Shown piece after piece: positions 55,501-64,000 of a DNA stretch of 64,000 nt. The position numbers and the translations under genes were made by a program. Every line of letters starts with the position of its first letter. Position 1 is the stretch's first letter. Origin of the DNA: Onthophagus taurus (lineage: Eukaryota > Arthropoda > Insecta > Coleoptera > Scarabaeidae); NCBI RefSeq assembly GCF_036711975.1, contig NC_091971.1:32495501-32559500 (forward strand), in the 5' to 3' direction. The notes beneath the pieces were generated by a model. The model had not been told where the DNA came from, did no database searches, and saw only the letters and a list, made by a program, of their open reading frames with translations.

Positions 55501-56239
55501 TTTGTGATTGAATATCAATAAATGGTTTATTATTATTATTATTATTAAAGTGTAAAGGAAGGGTCTAGATAATAAAATTTTTGTGCTCTCTTATTTGTTT
55601 CCTAAGGTAACTTGATCCGATTAAGATATACGAATTTTTAACATTTTCTTCTATAATTCGAGAATGGATGGAGATATCGAGATGCGGTTTTCACTATTAT
55701 TTAGCAAATTTTATAGTGATTAAGGGTCTGTGAAGAAAACAGTACCGTTCCATTTAACTTTTTTTCAAAAATCACAAAAATATGTAACCGCTGCAGATAA
55801 CGCCCTCTAGCTTATTTGTTTTAAACCAAGCGGTGTTACTGAAAATATCTTTTAAAAGAGCATGTAATGCTCTTTCAAACAAGACCAAAAATATTCAAAT
55901 CGGTTGAACGGTCCAGGAGATATTAAAATGTAAACATTTGAAAACGCATTGGCCTCCCCATCCCTTATTATGACAGATATGAGAAATATCGCAAAACAAA
56001 AGCGAAGCGGTATTATCCAAGCTACTAAATGATGTTGCCAAAGTTATAGCTCATCGTCTAACTTTCTGAGATAGCGGGAATTTTATGTTTCTCTATGGCA
56101 GTTACGCCCCCCAGGGGTCGAATTACGAACTTCAAAATAATATCCAGCTACTTTGCTTATAAGGATTTTTTTCCCAAACCTCTAGGCCTTACCGTTGTCG
56201 AGATACAGCCGCTCCGTACGATTAACGGGACACCTGTAC

Positions 56240-56510
56240 ACTATAAAAAGGTTCCCAGTCGATCCACTATACACTGTGTACATAAAGTATAGAATCAATT
56301 CGATAACAATTCGGGAGATATTCTTCCAGGAAAAAGGCTTGGACGTCCATGTTATACATTTTAACGCGTATTTTTTGAGATAAAATTGAAATGTACAATC
56401 CCAAAATTATGATACCATGCCTTAGTTGACATTTTTAACACTTTACCGACCGCTAGCCTGTTAATCGGCTTTTTGTTGCCGATGCTTACCGACCTTTTAA
56501 GCGGCTACTA
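56240..56510. other. Short spacer between mariner elements 1 and 3
   Basis: Noncoding, contains a degraded phrase repeat (accgaccgctagcctgtt / accgaccttttaagcggc) around 56448-56505. Frames here are short and without motifs. Confidence 0.35.
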
Positions 56511-56512
56511 TA

Positions 56513-58683
56513 CAGTGCTAGGGTAAAGTAACCCCACCCTGTTTAACTTCTGAACAGATTGAGATATCAATATGAACAAAAAAACGTCAGTTTCTATATT
56601 TTATCAGCACAAATATTTTCTTATGGAAAATTTTGGTATCACTTTTAGTTTTTCCGGAAAATGGAACAGCTTTGTTTTTTTAAATGGAACACCCAGTATA
56701 TTATGGTATCTTTCGAAAGAATAAAACAATACGAATTCAACGATACCTCACAATCAAATATCGGTTTATTAGTTTTTTACATAAAAATTAAACAAAATGC
56801 GGAATTTCGCCGGAAAAACCAACGTATCTTCGTTGACTACCTATCGAGATACAATGGGCCAGATAAATGGTGGACGGTCAGTTAAAGGTCGGTCTACGCT
56901 CGGATTAAGCAGGGTTAAAATCAGCAATTCTTTTAGAATGTTTTTATGAAACAATCAATACAAGAAAAGGATAAAAAGAAAGTTCTTTTTAAAACTTCTA
57001 AGAAAAAATTGTCATAACAACAATTTTAAAGTTTGTAGGTACTTTGAAATTTTGTATTTAAGGCAGCATGCAAATATTTTCCTTCATTTCTATCTTTGAA
57101 TTCTACCCGACCAAGTATAACCAAAGAAAGGCGAGATCAAAATGGCTAGAAGGAGTTTAGAGCACAATATCGAAGCAATTTTAATATCCGCTCGTGCTGA
57201 CAGAAATCTACATGAAACAGGGCGACAATTTAAGGAACGATTTCCTGAACATCCAATTAGTCGAAAATATTTAAGAGAGCTTGTGAATAAGTTTTTGGAA
57301 ACTGGAAGCGTCGAAGACCGCAAAAGAACTGGTCGTCAGATATTAACAGAAGTATTTAATGTGCCCATGATGTCGTCTGCTGCTATCGCATCAACGTGTG
57401 ATGTGTTAAATATTTCCGCGTCGTTGTTGGAAGACGTGGAAATACTTAAAGAAGAATAAATATCATCCATTTTAAATAAAAATGCTTCATGAATTAACAG
57501 AAGATGACCCTGATATAGAAGAACAGAATTTTGTGAGCTAATGACAAATACGGTTGAACGAAATCGATTATACTTGAAACATATTTGTTTCAGTGATGAA
57601 TGTACTTTCTTTTTGGGTGGAAAATTGCATCGGCGTGATGTTAATCCACATGAATATCGTGACGTTATCACTCAATTTCATTAGAAAGTAAATGTTTTTT
57701 TTCAAGACTTTTGCAAATTGTACAACAGAATTCTGACGATTTTGAAATGGAACTAGTGTTTCATCAAGACGGAGCACCTCCAAATTATGCGCCAATGGTA
57801 GGAAATTATCTTGATAAAAATTTTAAGGACAACAAGATCACCAGATCTGACACCTTTAGATTTCTTTTTATGGGGTTATTTAAAATCCAAGGTATATGAA
57901 ATTCCGTTGGGTAGTATTGAGGATTTAAAACAAAAAATTATTGACGTCTGCCAAAATATTGATCACATGTTAAGCCGTGTGAGAGAGGAAACACTACAAA
58001 GATGGTACCACTGCCTAGAAGTTCAAGGTAATCATATCGAACAATTTACTTAATATTTGATTCTTAATAAATAAAAAATTCTTTTATTATTCAATAACAA
58101 CACTAAGCAAATTTTTCAACCGTTACCTATACTAGCAAAACCTTTAATAAGAAAATTTCATTTCTTATATTGACTTTTTTTCTTTATAAATATTTTTTGA
58201 TAAAATATGATTAATTCATAAATTTAATATACTTCCAAACAACTTTTATTTCATTTCTAAAAAAAATAAGTAATTGAACTTGCAATTTTAAATCCGTCTT
58301 AGCTCGAGCGTATACCGACCGTCCACCATTTACCTGGCCGATTGCATTTCGACAGGTAGTCGACGAAGATACGTTGGGTTTTCCGGCAAAATTCCGCATT
58401 TTGTTTAATTTTTATGCGAAAAACTAATAAACCGATATTTGATTGTGAGGTACCGTTGGATTCGTATTGTTTTTATCTTTCGGAAGATACCGTAATATAC
58501 TGGGTGTTCCATTTAAAAAAACAAAGTTGATCTATTTTCCGGAAAAACTAAAAGTGATGGCAAAATTTTCCATAAGAAAATATTTGTGCTGATAAAATAT
58601 AGAAACTGACGTTTTTTTGTTCATAGTGATATCTCAATTTGTTCGGAAGTTAAACAGGGGGGGGTTACTTTACGCTAGCACTG
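56513..58683 (+). mobile_element. Mariner-like element 3 with long inverted repeats
   Basis: Ends CAGTGCTAGGGTAAAG (56513) and CTTTACGCTAGCACTG (58683; one base dropped) are flanked by TA. Arms of about 380 bp (56513-56890 and 58305-58683) are inverted copies with moderate divergence, more than in element 2, so this one is older. A plus-strand transposase lies in the middle. 2.17 kb in total. Confidence 0.88.
57142..58053 (+). pseudogene. Mariner-like transposase, all three catalytic regions visible but frameshifted
   Basis: N-terminal helix-turn-helix MARRSLEHNIEAILISARA, HETGRQFKERFPEHP, ETGSVEDRKRTGR (57142-57335). After frame changes, YLKHICFSDECTFFLGG (first Asp, near 57570-57620), VFHQDGAPPNYAPMV (second Asp, near 57750-57800) and RSPDLTPLDFFLWGYLKS (third Asp, 57830-57890) follow. 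A C-terminal YEIPLGSIEDLKQKI ends at 58053. It would have acted by cut and paste at TA. At least four frame breaks make it a pseudogene. Confidence 0.82.
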
Positions 58684-58799
58684 TATAGCCAACGCAGTGT
58701 AAAACAGTGTAAGAAAAACTCTAAACCTATAGGTATAGAAACCGATCTAGAACGTTATTTTATTACTAACTTATTAGAAAGTTATTTTTACAGTATATA

Positions 58800-59970
58800 T
58801 TTTCTTTTGTATGGTATACCAAGTTTTCTTCCTTTTCCTTTTTCCCTGGTTATGCATACTGCGCAACATCTTGTGGACGCAACTTTTTTTTCAGTTGGTG
58901 GAATACGTTTCAAAGGTTTGGTTGTTTTGATCTTACGTGCATAGTAGTCCTTGTTTCTACGGGATGTTGCTGAACTAATTTTTCCACAAGGTTTATTCTA
59001 AATCTGATCGTCTTCTACCAGTGAGTTTATAAAGAATAAATTAATTATAAATGGATATAACTAGCAAATGAAAAAAGATTTTCTTGTAAAATTTTTTCCG
59101 CGTTTCCTTGTTACTGAATAGTTATGAAGTTACTGATCTAAATGATCAACTCCTCCCATAGTGTTTTTATAATCTACGACAACTTTAGGTTTTCCACTAC
59201 ATTTCCAATTTTGTCCATTTTATCTGTATTTATTTTTACAATGTTATGAATGGTCGATAATAGATATACGTCTTTTTTATCACGCCATTTTATAATCATA
59301 ATTTTTCCTATTTGAAAAGCAATAGTTTCTCCTTTCTTTAGTTTCTTTGTCTGGAGTTTGGATGGAAGATCTTTTCTGTTTTTTTGCATTGTTCCATACT
59401 TATACATATATCTGTATTATGTGAAATAAGAAAATCAGCTAGTTCATACCGTCTTTGTGACATAAGTCTGGGAAAAATTGGAGTTGCAATCAATTCGTTT
59501 GAAGACCAATACATTCTTTCCTCAGGTTTGTTTACAATACCTTGAAGAATGTTTAGTGCCAAAAATACGTAAATATCATTTCTAGAAACAGGTATCCATG
59601 TATTTGATGAAATTCCTGGCTGCTATTCGGCATATCTATTAATTTCATTTTCAATTATATCCAATAAGTAAAAAAAAGTTTGAAATATGCCGAAACATCG
59701 TACTCATATTCCAAATGAAATATACAACCAGGTGTGCCCTGAATGGAAATTTGTAGAACTGAATTGGGTTGGTCTGCACTTACTTGAATCCAATCTGATC
59801 CAGCATTCATCATCTTTCGAACTGCCCGTTTCCGATTAATCACTAACACTAGCAGCTGCATGAGGGGCACTAAGATTAGATGCATGATGATAAATAGCTG
59901 CTTAAGGGACACTAGAATGAGATAGATAATGTTGACAAGTGATCCGACACATAGGGGTACTTTGCGGGAC
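58800..59970 (-). pseudogene. piggyBac-like transposase, internally deleted
   Basis: Read right to left: NRKRAVRKMMNAGSDW and VSADQPNSVLQISIQG (59850-59750), ISSNTWIPVS, LALNILQGIVNKPEERMYWS, TPIFPRLMSQRRYELADF (to about 59410); then, with the central catalytic region missing, KYGTMQKNRKDLPSKLQTKK, IIKWRDKKDVYLLSTIHN (59407-59240), YMGGVDHLDQ-type sequence (near 59150), and a C-terminal Cys region (TRCCAVCITREKG, near 58850). The order is that of DDE_Tnp_1_7. No TTAA-flanked ends were identified. The deletion and stops make it dead; it may have served as a nonautonomous copy. Confidence 0.75.
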
Positions 59971-59974
59971 AATT

Positions 59975-60800
59975 CTTTTTACTATATTTAACACTTCAAA
60001 CCGACAATTGAGCTTTTGATCTTGAGTAAATGATTCGATGCTTTATCTGAATTTGTCTCCACTGTAAAAACAAGAATTTGCATCGGGGTGTTCACATACT
60101 TAGAGATGAAAAATTCTTGAAAAAAAAAAAATGAGAATATTCTCGATTTTGCGAATTTTCTGAGAACAAACTTTTTATTACAAATACAGCTCGGCAAATT
60201 CAGTTTGACGGCTGTAACGTGGCATGATTCATATTTATGGGATTAATTACTATGGAGGATTTATTTATGATGTTTAGAGTATATTTGGCGTAAAAAAAAT
60301 AATATATTCTTTGAAACAAATAACCAAAACAAGTATTATTCTAAGAAAAATTAAACAATTATTAGTTCGAATCTAATGAATCTTCAGACAGCTCTGGCAA
60401 AGCTTCCAAATCACTGCATCAATCACTTCAATATCACAATGGTCTTCATTGCCTTCATTAACCTCCACATTGGTGGCAGAATCTAACAATTTAAACGAAT
60501 AAAGCTGTAGGTGCTGAAGCTTCTTTCTGTTGCTGCACTCGACGCAGGCATACTTAGTATCTTGACCGCTACTTAATGTCCACCCAAATCAAGTCCCCTT
60601 CCATCATACAACGGGATATAGTAACAAATTTAGCGTATGTGCAATGCATCCATAAAGTCTGTTAACTTCTGATTCTGAAGTTTACTAATATTTCAGAAAA
60701 TAATTTCCCGAACCGTTCGAGTTTTTTCAGGACTAAAAAAGGGAGCCACCATGCACGATGAGAAAATTACCTCGGAGAATTTTCTAGTGGAGGATATTTT
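59975..60800. other. No gene recognised
   Basis: AT-rich flank. A minus-strand stretch near 60370-60570 reads ACVECSNRKK and later an acidic stretch, interrupted by stops; it could be a decayed zinc-finger tail, but support is weak. Confidence 0.35.
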
Positions 60801-61627
60801 TGACTATTTCATTCATATCGTTAACAGCCAATAAGAATTCGCGGTTTTCCGTCAATTACGAGTATTTCAGCGGTTATTTGGCCGTAACCATGGAGAACGA
60901 TAATACGAACCTTTGTATTATCGCTGTAATACGAACCTTTGTATTATCGCTTGTTTGACATTTAATTAATTTCGAGACATCCATGCATGTTTCCATAACA
61001 ATCAATGTAATTTATTAAAAAATATAAAAATTCTAAAAATATGTATATTTTTTATTCATGAAATAGTCTAGCCATATACAACACGACAATCGAAAATACA
61101 CGAATCTCGACGTATTGCCTTAAAAAACACCACTCGACCTTCGGTCTCGTGGTGTTTCAGGCAATACGTCTCGTATTATCGAGTATTTTCGATCGTCTTG
61201 TTGTATAATATATGACTATTTCATTCATATCGTTAACAGCCAATAAGAATTCGCGGTTTTCCGTCAATTGCGAGTATTTCAGCGGTTATTTGGCTGTAAC
61301 CATGGAGAACGATAATACGAACCTTTGTATTATCGCTGTAATACGAACCTTTGTATTATCGCTTGTTTGACATTTAATTAATTTCGAGACATCCATGCAT
61401 GTTTCCATAACAATCAATGTAATTTATTAAAAAAATATTAAAATTCTAAAAATTTGTATATTTTTTATTCATGAAATAGTCTAGCCATATACAACACGAC
61501 AATCGAAAATACTCGAATCTCAACGTATTGCCTTAAAAAACACCACTCGACCTTCGGTCTCGTGGTGTTTCAGGCAATACGTCTCGTATTATCGAGTATT
61601 TTCGATCGTCTTGTTGTATAATATATG
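60801..61627. repeat. Tandem duplication, two 412-bp units with a large hairpin
   Basis: Unit 1 starts tgactatttcattcatatcg at 60801; unit 2 starts with the same 20 bases at 61213, a period of 412 bp, with few differences. Each unit has two direct 25-bp repeats (aatacgaacctttgtattat) and a 125-bp foldback: acaacacgac...cgtattgcc against ggcaatacg...gtcttgttgt, with the inner hairpin caccactcgaccttcggtct. This could be a foldback MITE duplicated in tandem or a fragment of a satellite array. Confidence 0.85.
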
Positions 61628-61649
61628 AGAATATTCTTCTCTTTCATCT

Positions 61650-61844
61650 TTACATATACTCAATTAGAGACTGTTCGAATCTCTGTTTAGTAGCTTTATT
61701 TTTTAGACCATCCTCATCGAGCGTGGTAGGTCGATCTGGATCTTCTGCTAGATCGCTCGATTCGTGTGTTTCATCAACATCTTGTCGTTCCTCCGGAAGA
61801 CTGGATTTCGTTTCAGAGAGAGATTTTTGGAGAGAATATTTCAT
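61650..61844 (-). CDS. Small hypothetical frame, 64 codons
   Basis: Starts MKYSLQKSLSETKSSLPEER and is acidic and hydrophilic (DLAEDPDRPTTLDEDG), ending QSLIEYM. Composition is protein-like but no domain is recognised. It lies between the tandem repeat and the 5' end of a LINE. It could be an exon of a host gene or chance. Confidence 0.2.
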   Translation of the reverse strand: MKYSLQKSLSETKSSLPEERQDVDETHESSDLAEDPDRPTTLDEDGLKNKATKQRFEQSLIEYM

Positions 61845-62108
61845 ATTTCTAGATAATTCTTTATGGCATCTATAAACAATACATCTAATTTCTCTCTAAA
61901 AGCCAAAGTTAAAAGAAAGAAGAGTTATGCTCGTGGCCGAGTGAACACGTCTTTCTGTCCCGTCGACAACCTTCTTTGTTTCGCGTCTGTAGACGTATGG
62001 ATAAAATTTTAACTAACAATTTCTGTAGTTAATAACAGTGTGAAACATTGTTTTTTACAACTTTTCAAAAGTTAAAATATTAAAGTGTGAAGTGGGTAAA
62101 TTGAAGGG

Positions 62109-62754
62109 ATGGTTGTAACGAAGAAACAGCTCGCCGACTTCGAAGAAGTAATGATCGAACTTTTCAAGAAAGAATCATTTACTACCAACATCGCTAAAGC
62201 TATTACAATGATAGTAAGTGACCATTTTAATGAGTATCAACAGAAAATTCGGGATTTGGAAACCAAAGTAAAATCGCTCGAACATGAAATCCTCAAGGTC
62301 AACTCCGAAAATACCGATATGAAGGCGGAGATGCAAGAAAAACTTGACCGACAAGAGCAATACAGTCGGCGTAATAATATTCGGGTATTTGGTTTAACTG
62401 AATCGAAGACCGAAAACACTGAATCTGTTATAATTGATACAATAAAATATAAAATGGGAATTGAGATATTGCCAAATGAAATAGATCGTTGTCACAGAGT
62501 TAGGAAGCCCACTAACGGAAAAATAATCGCGCAATAATCGTTAAATTTATAAACTACAAAACTAAACAAAGGATTTTTTCAGAAAAGAAGTCATTAAAAA
62601 ATTCCGGCGTTACCATTGCTGAGGATCTGACCAGTTATCGAGCTTCGCAGCTAAGGAAACTAAGGGAAGAACTCGGAAAAAATGCGGTTTGGAGTCGAGA
62701 TGGTTCAATCTATATTTTGGAAGCGAATGGCGTAAGGAAGAGAATAATTTATTA
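62109..62754 (+). pseudogene. LINE ORF1 protein, one frameshift
   Basis: MVVTKKQLADFEEVMIEL, a coiled coil over about residues 40-90, then QYSRRNNIRVFGLTESK and IDRCHRVRKPTNGK. A one-base indel near 62525 moves reading to the next frame, which continues FINYKTKQRIFSEKKS, GVTIAEDLTSYRASQ, AVWSRDGSIYIL and a stop at 62754. The order is the same as in the LINE at 49194. The protein would bind element RNA. Confidence 0.8.
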
Positions 62755-63011
62755 ACGCGTATGTTTATCTTTCTTCTTTTTTGTTCGGGTTCCTTTTATA
62801 CCATTAATTGTTTTTGCCTTGCTTAATTTAATTTAGTTTATTGTTATATGCATATTCTTTTATTTTATGTGTATTTTTTTTTCTGTCTTTTCCGCTTCCG
62901 TTTATGTACAACTTATAATTCTCTATAATACAAAAAGGAGAAAAAACTTTTTTTTTCTTTTGAGTTGTTTTTGATTGTCGACGGATAGTAACCGTTTAGG
63001 AAAATTTCTAA

Positions 63012-64000
63012 ATGCTTAAAATATCGCACCTGAATATTCGTTCTCTGGCGAATAAGGTGGATGACGTGCTGTCTTTGACGCGATTGAATAGTTTTGATAT
63101 TTTTGGCTTAAGCGAAACCTGGTTGAGTTCAGCAGTTGAAGACTCGTTGATCGAAATACGCGGTTATAAGTTTGTTTGTAGGGATCGTGGCGCCAGGGGT
63201 GGGGGTGTGGCGTTTTATATTCGTGATAATATCAAACACAAAGTTTTGCCTACGCAGTGTTTCACTTTTTTGGAGCAATTGTGGTTGCAGATTCGAATTG
63301 ATTCTGGTACTTTTATGGTAGGTATATGCTATCGACCTCCTAACACTGACACCCGGATGTTCCTATCGACTTTGAATGAAACTCTAGCGGATATGTTTTT
63401 GTTGGGTGATGGTTTAATATTGGTGGGTGATTGTAATTTGAACTTACTAATAAATGACAGTAATGTTCTCGCGTTGATGCAATTTTACATAGTTATATGA
63501 TTCAAATAGTTGATAAACCGACAAGAATAGGTCATAATTCCACGCTCCTCGATATCATTGCTGTTTCTGAGTGCGTTTCGATCATGGATTCACAGGTGAT
63601 TGATGTTCACGAACTTTCGGATCACTGCCTGACGTTTTGTAAATTAAACTTGAAGGCTGAGGTGCAACTTGGGAAGCCAGTGTCGTTTCGTTCGTATAGA
63701 CTCTTCGACTATGAATTATTTTCTCGGGATTTAGCCAACATTGATTGGCATTTAATATTTCACATGGATAGTGTGGCTGATATGGTCGATTGCTTGAGCT
63801 GTAATATCTCCAATCTTTTCGATATACATGCGCCAATTTGTACAATTATTCCTAGACAGTCTAGTCCGTGGATTACCAATAATGTAAAATTGATGATGTC
63901 GTTGCGTGACAAAGCTTTAAATAAATTTAAACACACTAATCATGTAGCTCACTGGGACTATTATAAGCAATTGCGGAATTATACGACTAATGCAATTAAG
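63012..64000 (+). pseudogene. LINE ORF2 endonuclease, one frameshift, continues beyond window
   Basis: Starts LKISHLNIRSLANKVDD, then IFGLSETWLSS, GYKFVCRDRGARGGGVAFY, VGICYRPPNT and ILVGDCNLNLL. A one-base shift near 63485 leads to the frame reading IVDKPTRIGHNSTLLDII, HELSDHCLTFC and SPWITNNVKLMMSLRDKAL, which ends at the window edge. These are the motifs of LINE apurinic-like endonucleases, with the catalytic Glu in SETW, Asp in GDCN and the SDH triad part visible. RT would follow beyond base 64000. Confidence 0.83.

Larger units (their letters stand above)
49040..55548 (+). mobile_element. Nearly full-length two-ORF LINE (CR1/Jockey-like), split by mariner 2
   Basis: Carries a 5' UTR, ORF1, ORF2 (endonuclease, RT) and a 3' end AATAAATGG plus TTA microsatellite (55518-55548). 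The left limit is approximate: the sequence before 49040 still reads as mariner remnant. Only a few stops separate it from coding capacity. A related but distinct copy is at 61900-64000. It is inserted in mariner element 1 and hosts mariner element 2. Confidence 0.82.
47883..56236 (+). mobile_element. Mariner-like element 1, long inverted repeats, split by a LINE
   Basis: The left end CAGGGTGTCCCGTTAA (47883) and right end TTAACGGGACACCTG (56236) are flanked by TA. The inverted match extends about 400 bp inward on both sides (47883-48290 and about 55830-56236), including gagcggctgtatctc and aaggcctagaggtttggg. A mariner-type transposase remnant follows the left repeat. A LINE of about 4.2 kb plus a second mariner element fills the rest, so the original element was roughly 2 kb. 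Confidence 0.75.
61900..64000 (+). mobile_element. Second two-ORF LINE, 5' part, runs off the window
   Basis: Holds a 5' UTR with a GC-richer start (gtggccgagtgaacacg), ORF1 at 62109 and ORF2 at 63012. Related in layout and motif order to the LINE at 49040-55548, but the proteins differ throughout, so it is a separate family. The left limit is approximate. Confidence 0.75.

Noticed and set aside
60801-61627. CRISPR-like array
   Set aside because: Only two long units with high identity throughout and no regular short repeats and spacers; the DNA is eukaryotic.

Overview
The window looks like insect nuclear DNA, probably from a beetle. It is AT-rich and has spliced genes with introns of about 50 bp, an insect-type odorant receptor, MADF and THAP domain genes, and a dense mix of arthropod transposable elements. 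No bacterial operon features, CRISPR arrays, rRNA or tRNA genes were seen. The insect call rests on the receptor; the beetle call is inference from intron size and element content.

Most of the 64 kb is transposable elements, many nested. From left to right: the 3' end of a Ty3/Gypsy element with one LTR (1-1502); a degraded THAP-bearing region split by a 5'-truncated LINE with RNase H (1528-4711); a MITE end and a broken DUF7869 gene (4740-5940); a Penelope-like element arranged as a 4.2 kb palindrome with GIY-YIG, RT, hammerhead-like motifs and a solo LTR in both arms (5993-10226); a PIF/Harbinger transposase gene on its right flank (10227-11704); and an intact five-exon odorant receptor (13587-15012).

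From 15456 to 29349 lies a minus-strand Gypsy-like remnant split by about 9.9 kb of later insertions. A complete BEL/Pao element (16326-25361, 5-bp target duplication) contains a hAT element (16972-20153, 8-bp duplication), which contains a CACTA-like element (17320-19733) carrying a multi-exon zinc-finger gene. A minus-strand LINE (26381-28650) sits in the gag part of the same remnant.

From 29670 to 40400 are LINE fragments nested in each other (30432-34099), a 4 kb element with long inverted repeats and TA duplication (34120-38093), and a THAP/P-element remnant (38101-40391). A MADF-type gene that reads intact follows (41286-42216).

From 42790 onward are LINE remnants, a Transib (RAG1-like) transposase remnant (44271-45570), three mariner-like elements with unusually long terminal inverted repeats (47883-56236, 50317-52593, 56513-58683), a nearly full-length two-ORF LINE inside the first mariner, an internally deleted piggyBac (58800-59970), a two-copy 412-bp tandem repeat with a large hairpin (60801-61627), and a second two-ORF LINE that runs off the right edge.

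The only genes likely to serve the host are the odorant receptor and possibly the MADF gene. The rest is a layered insertion record from which relative ages can be read.
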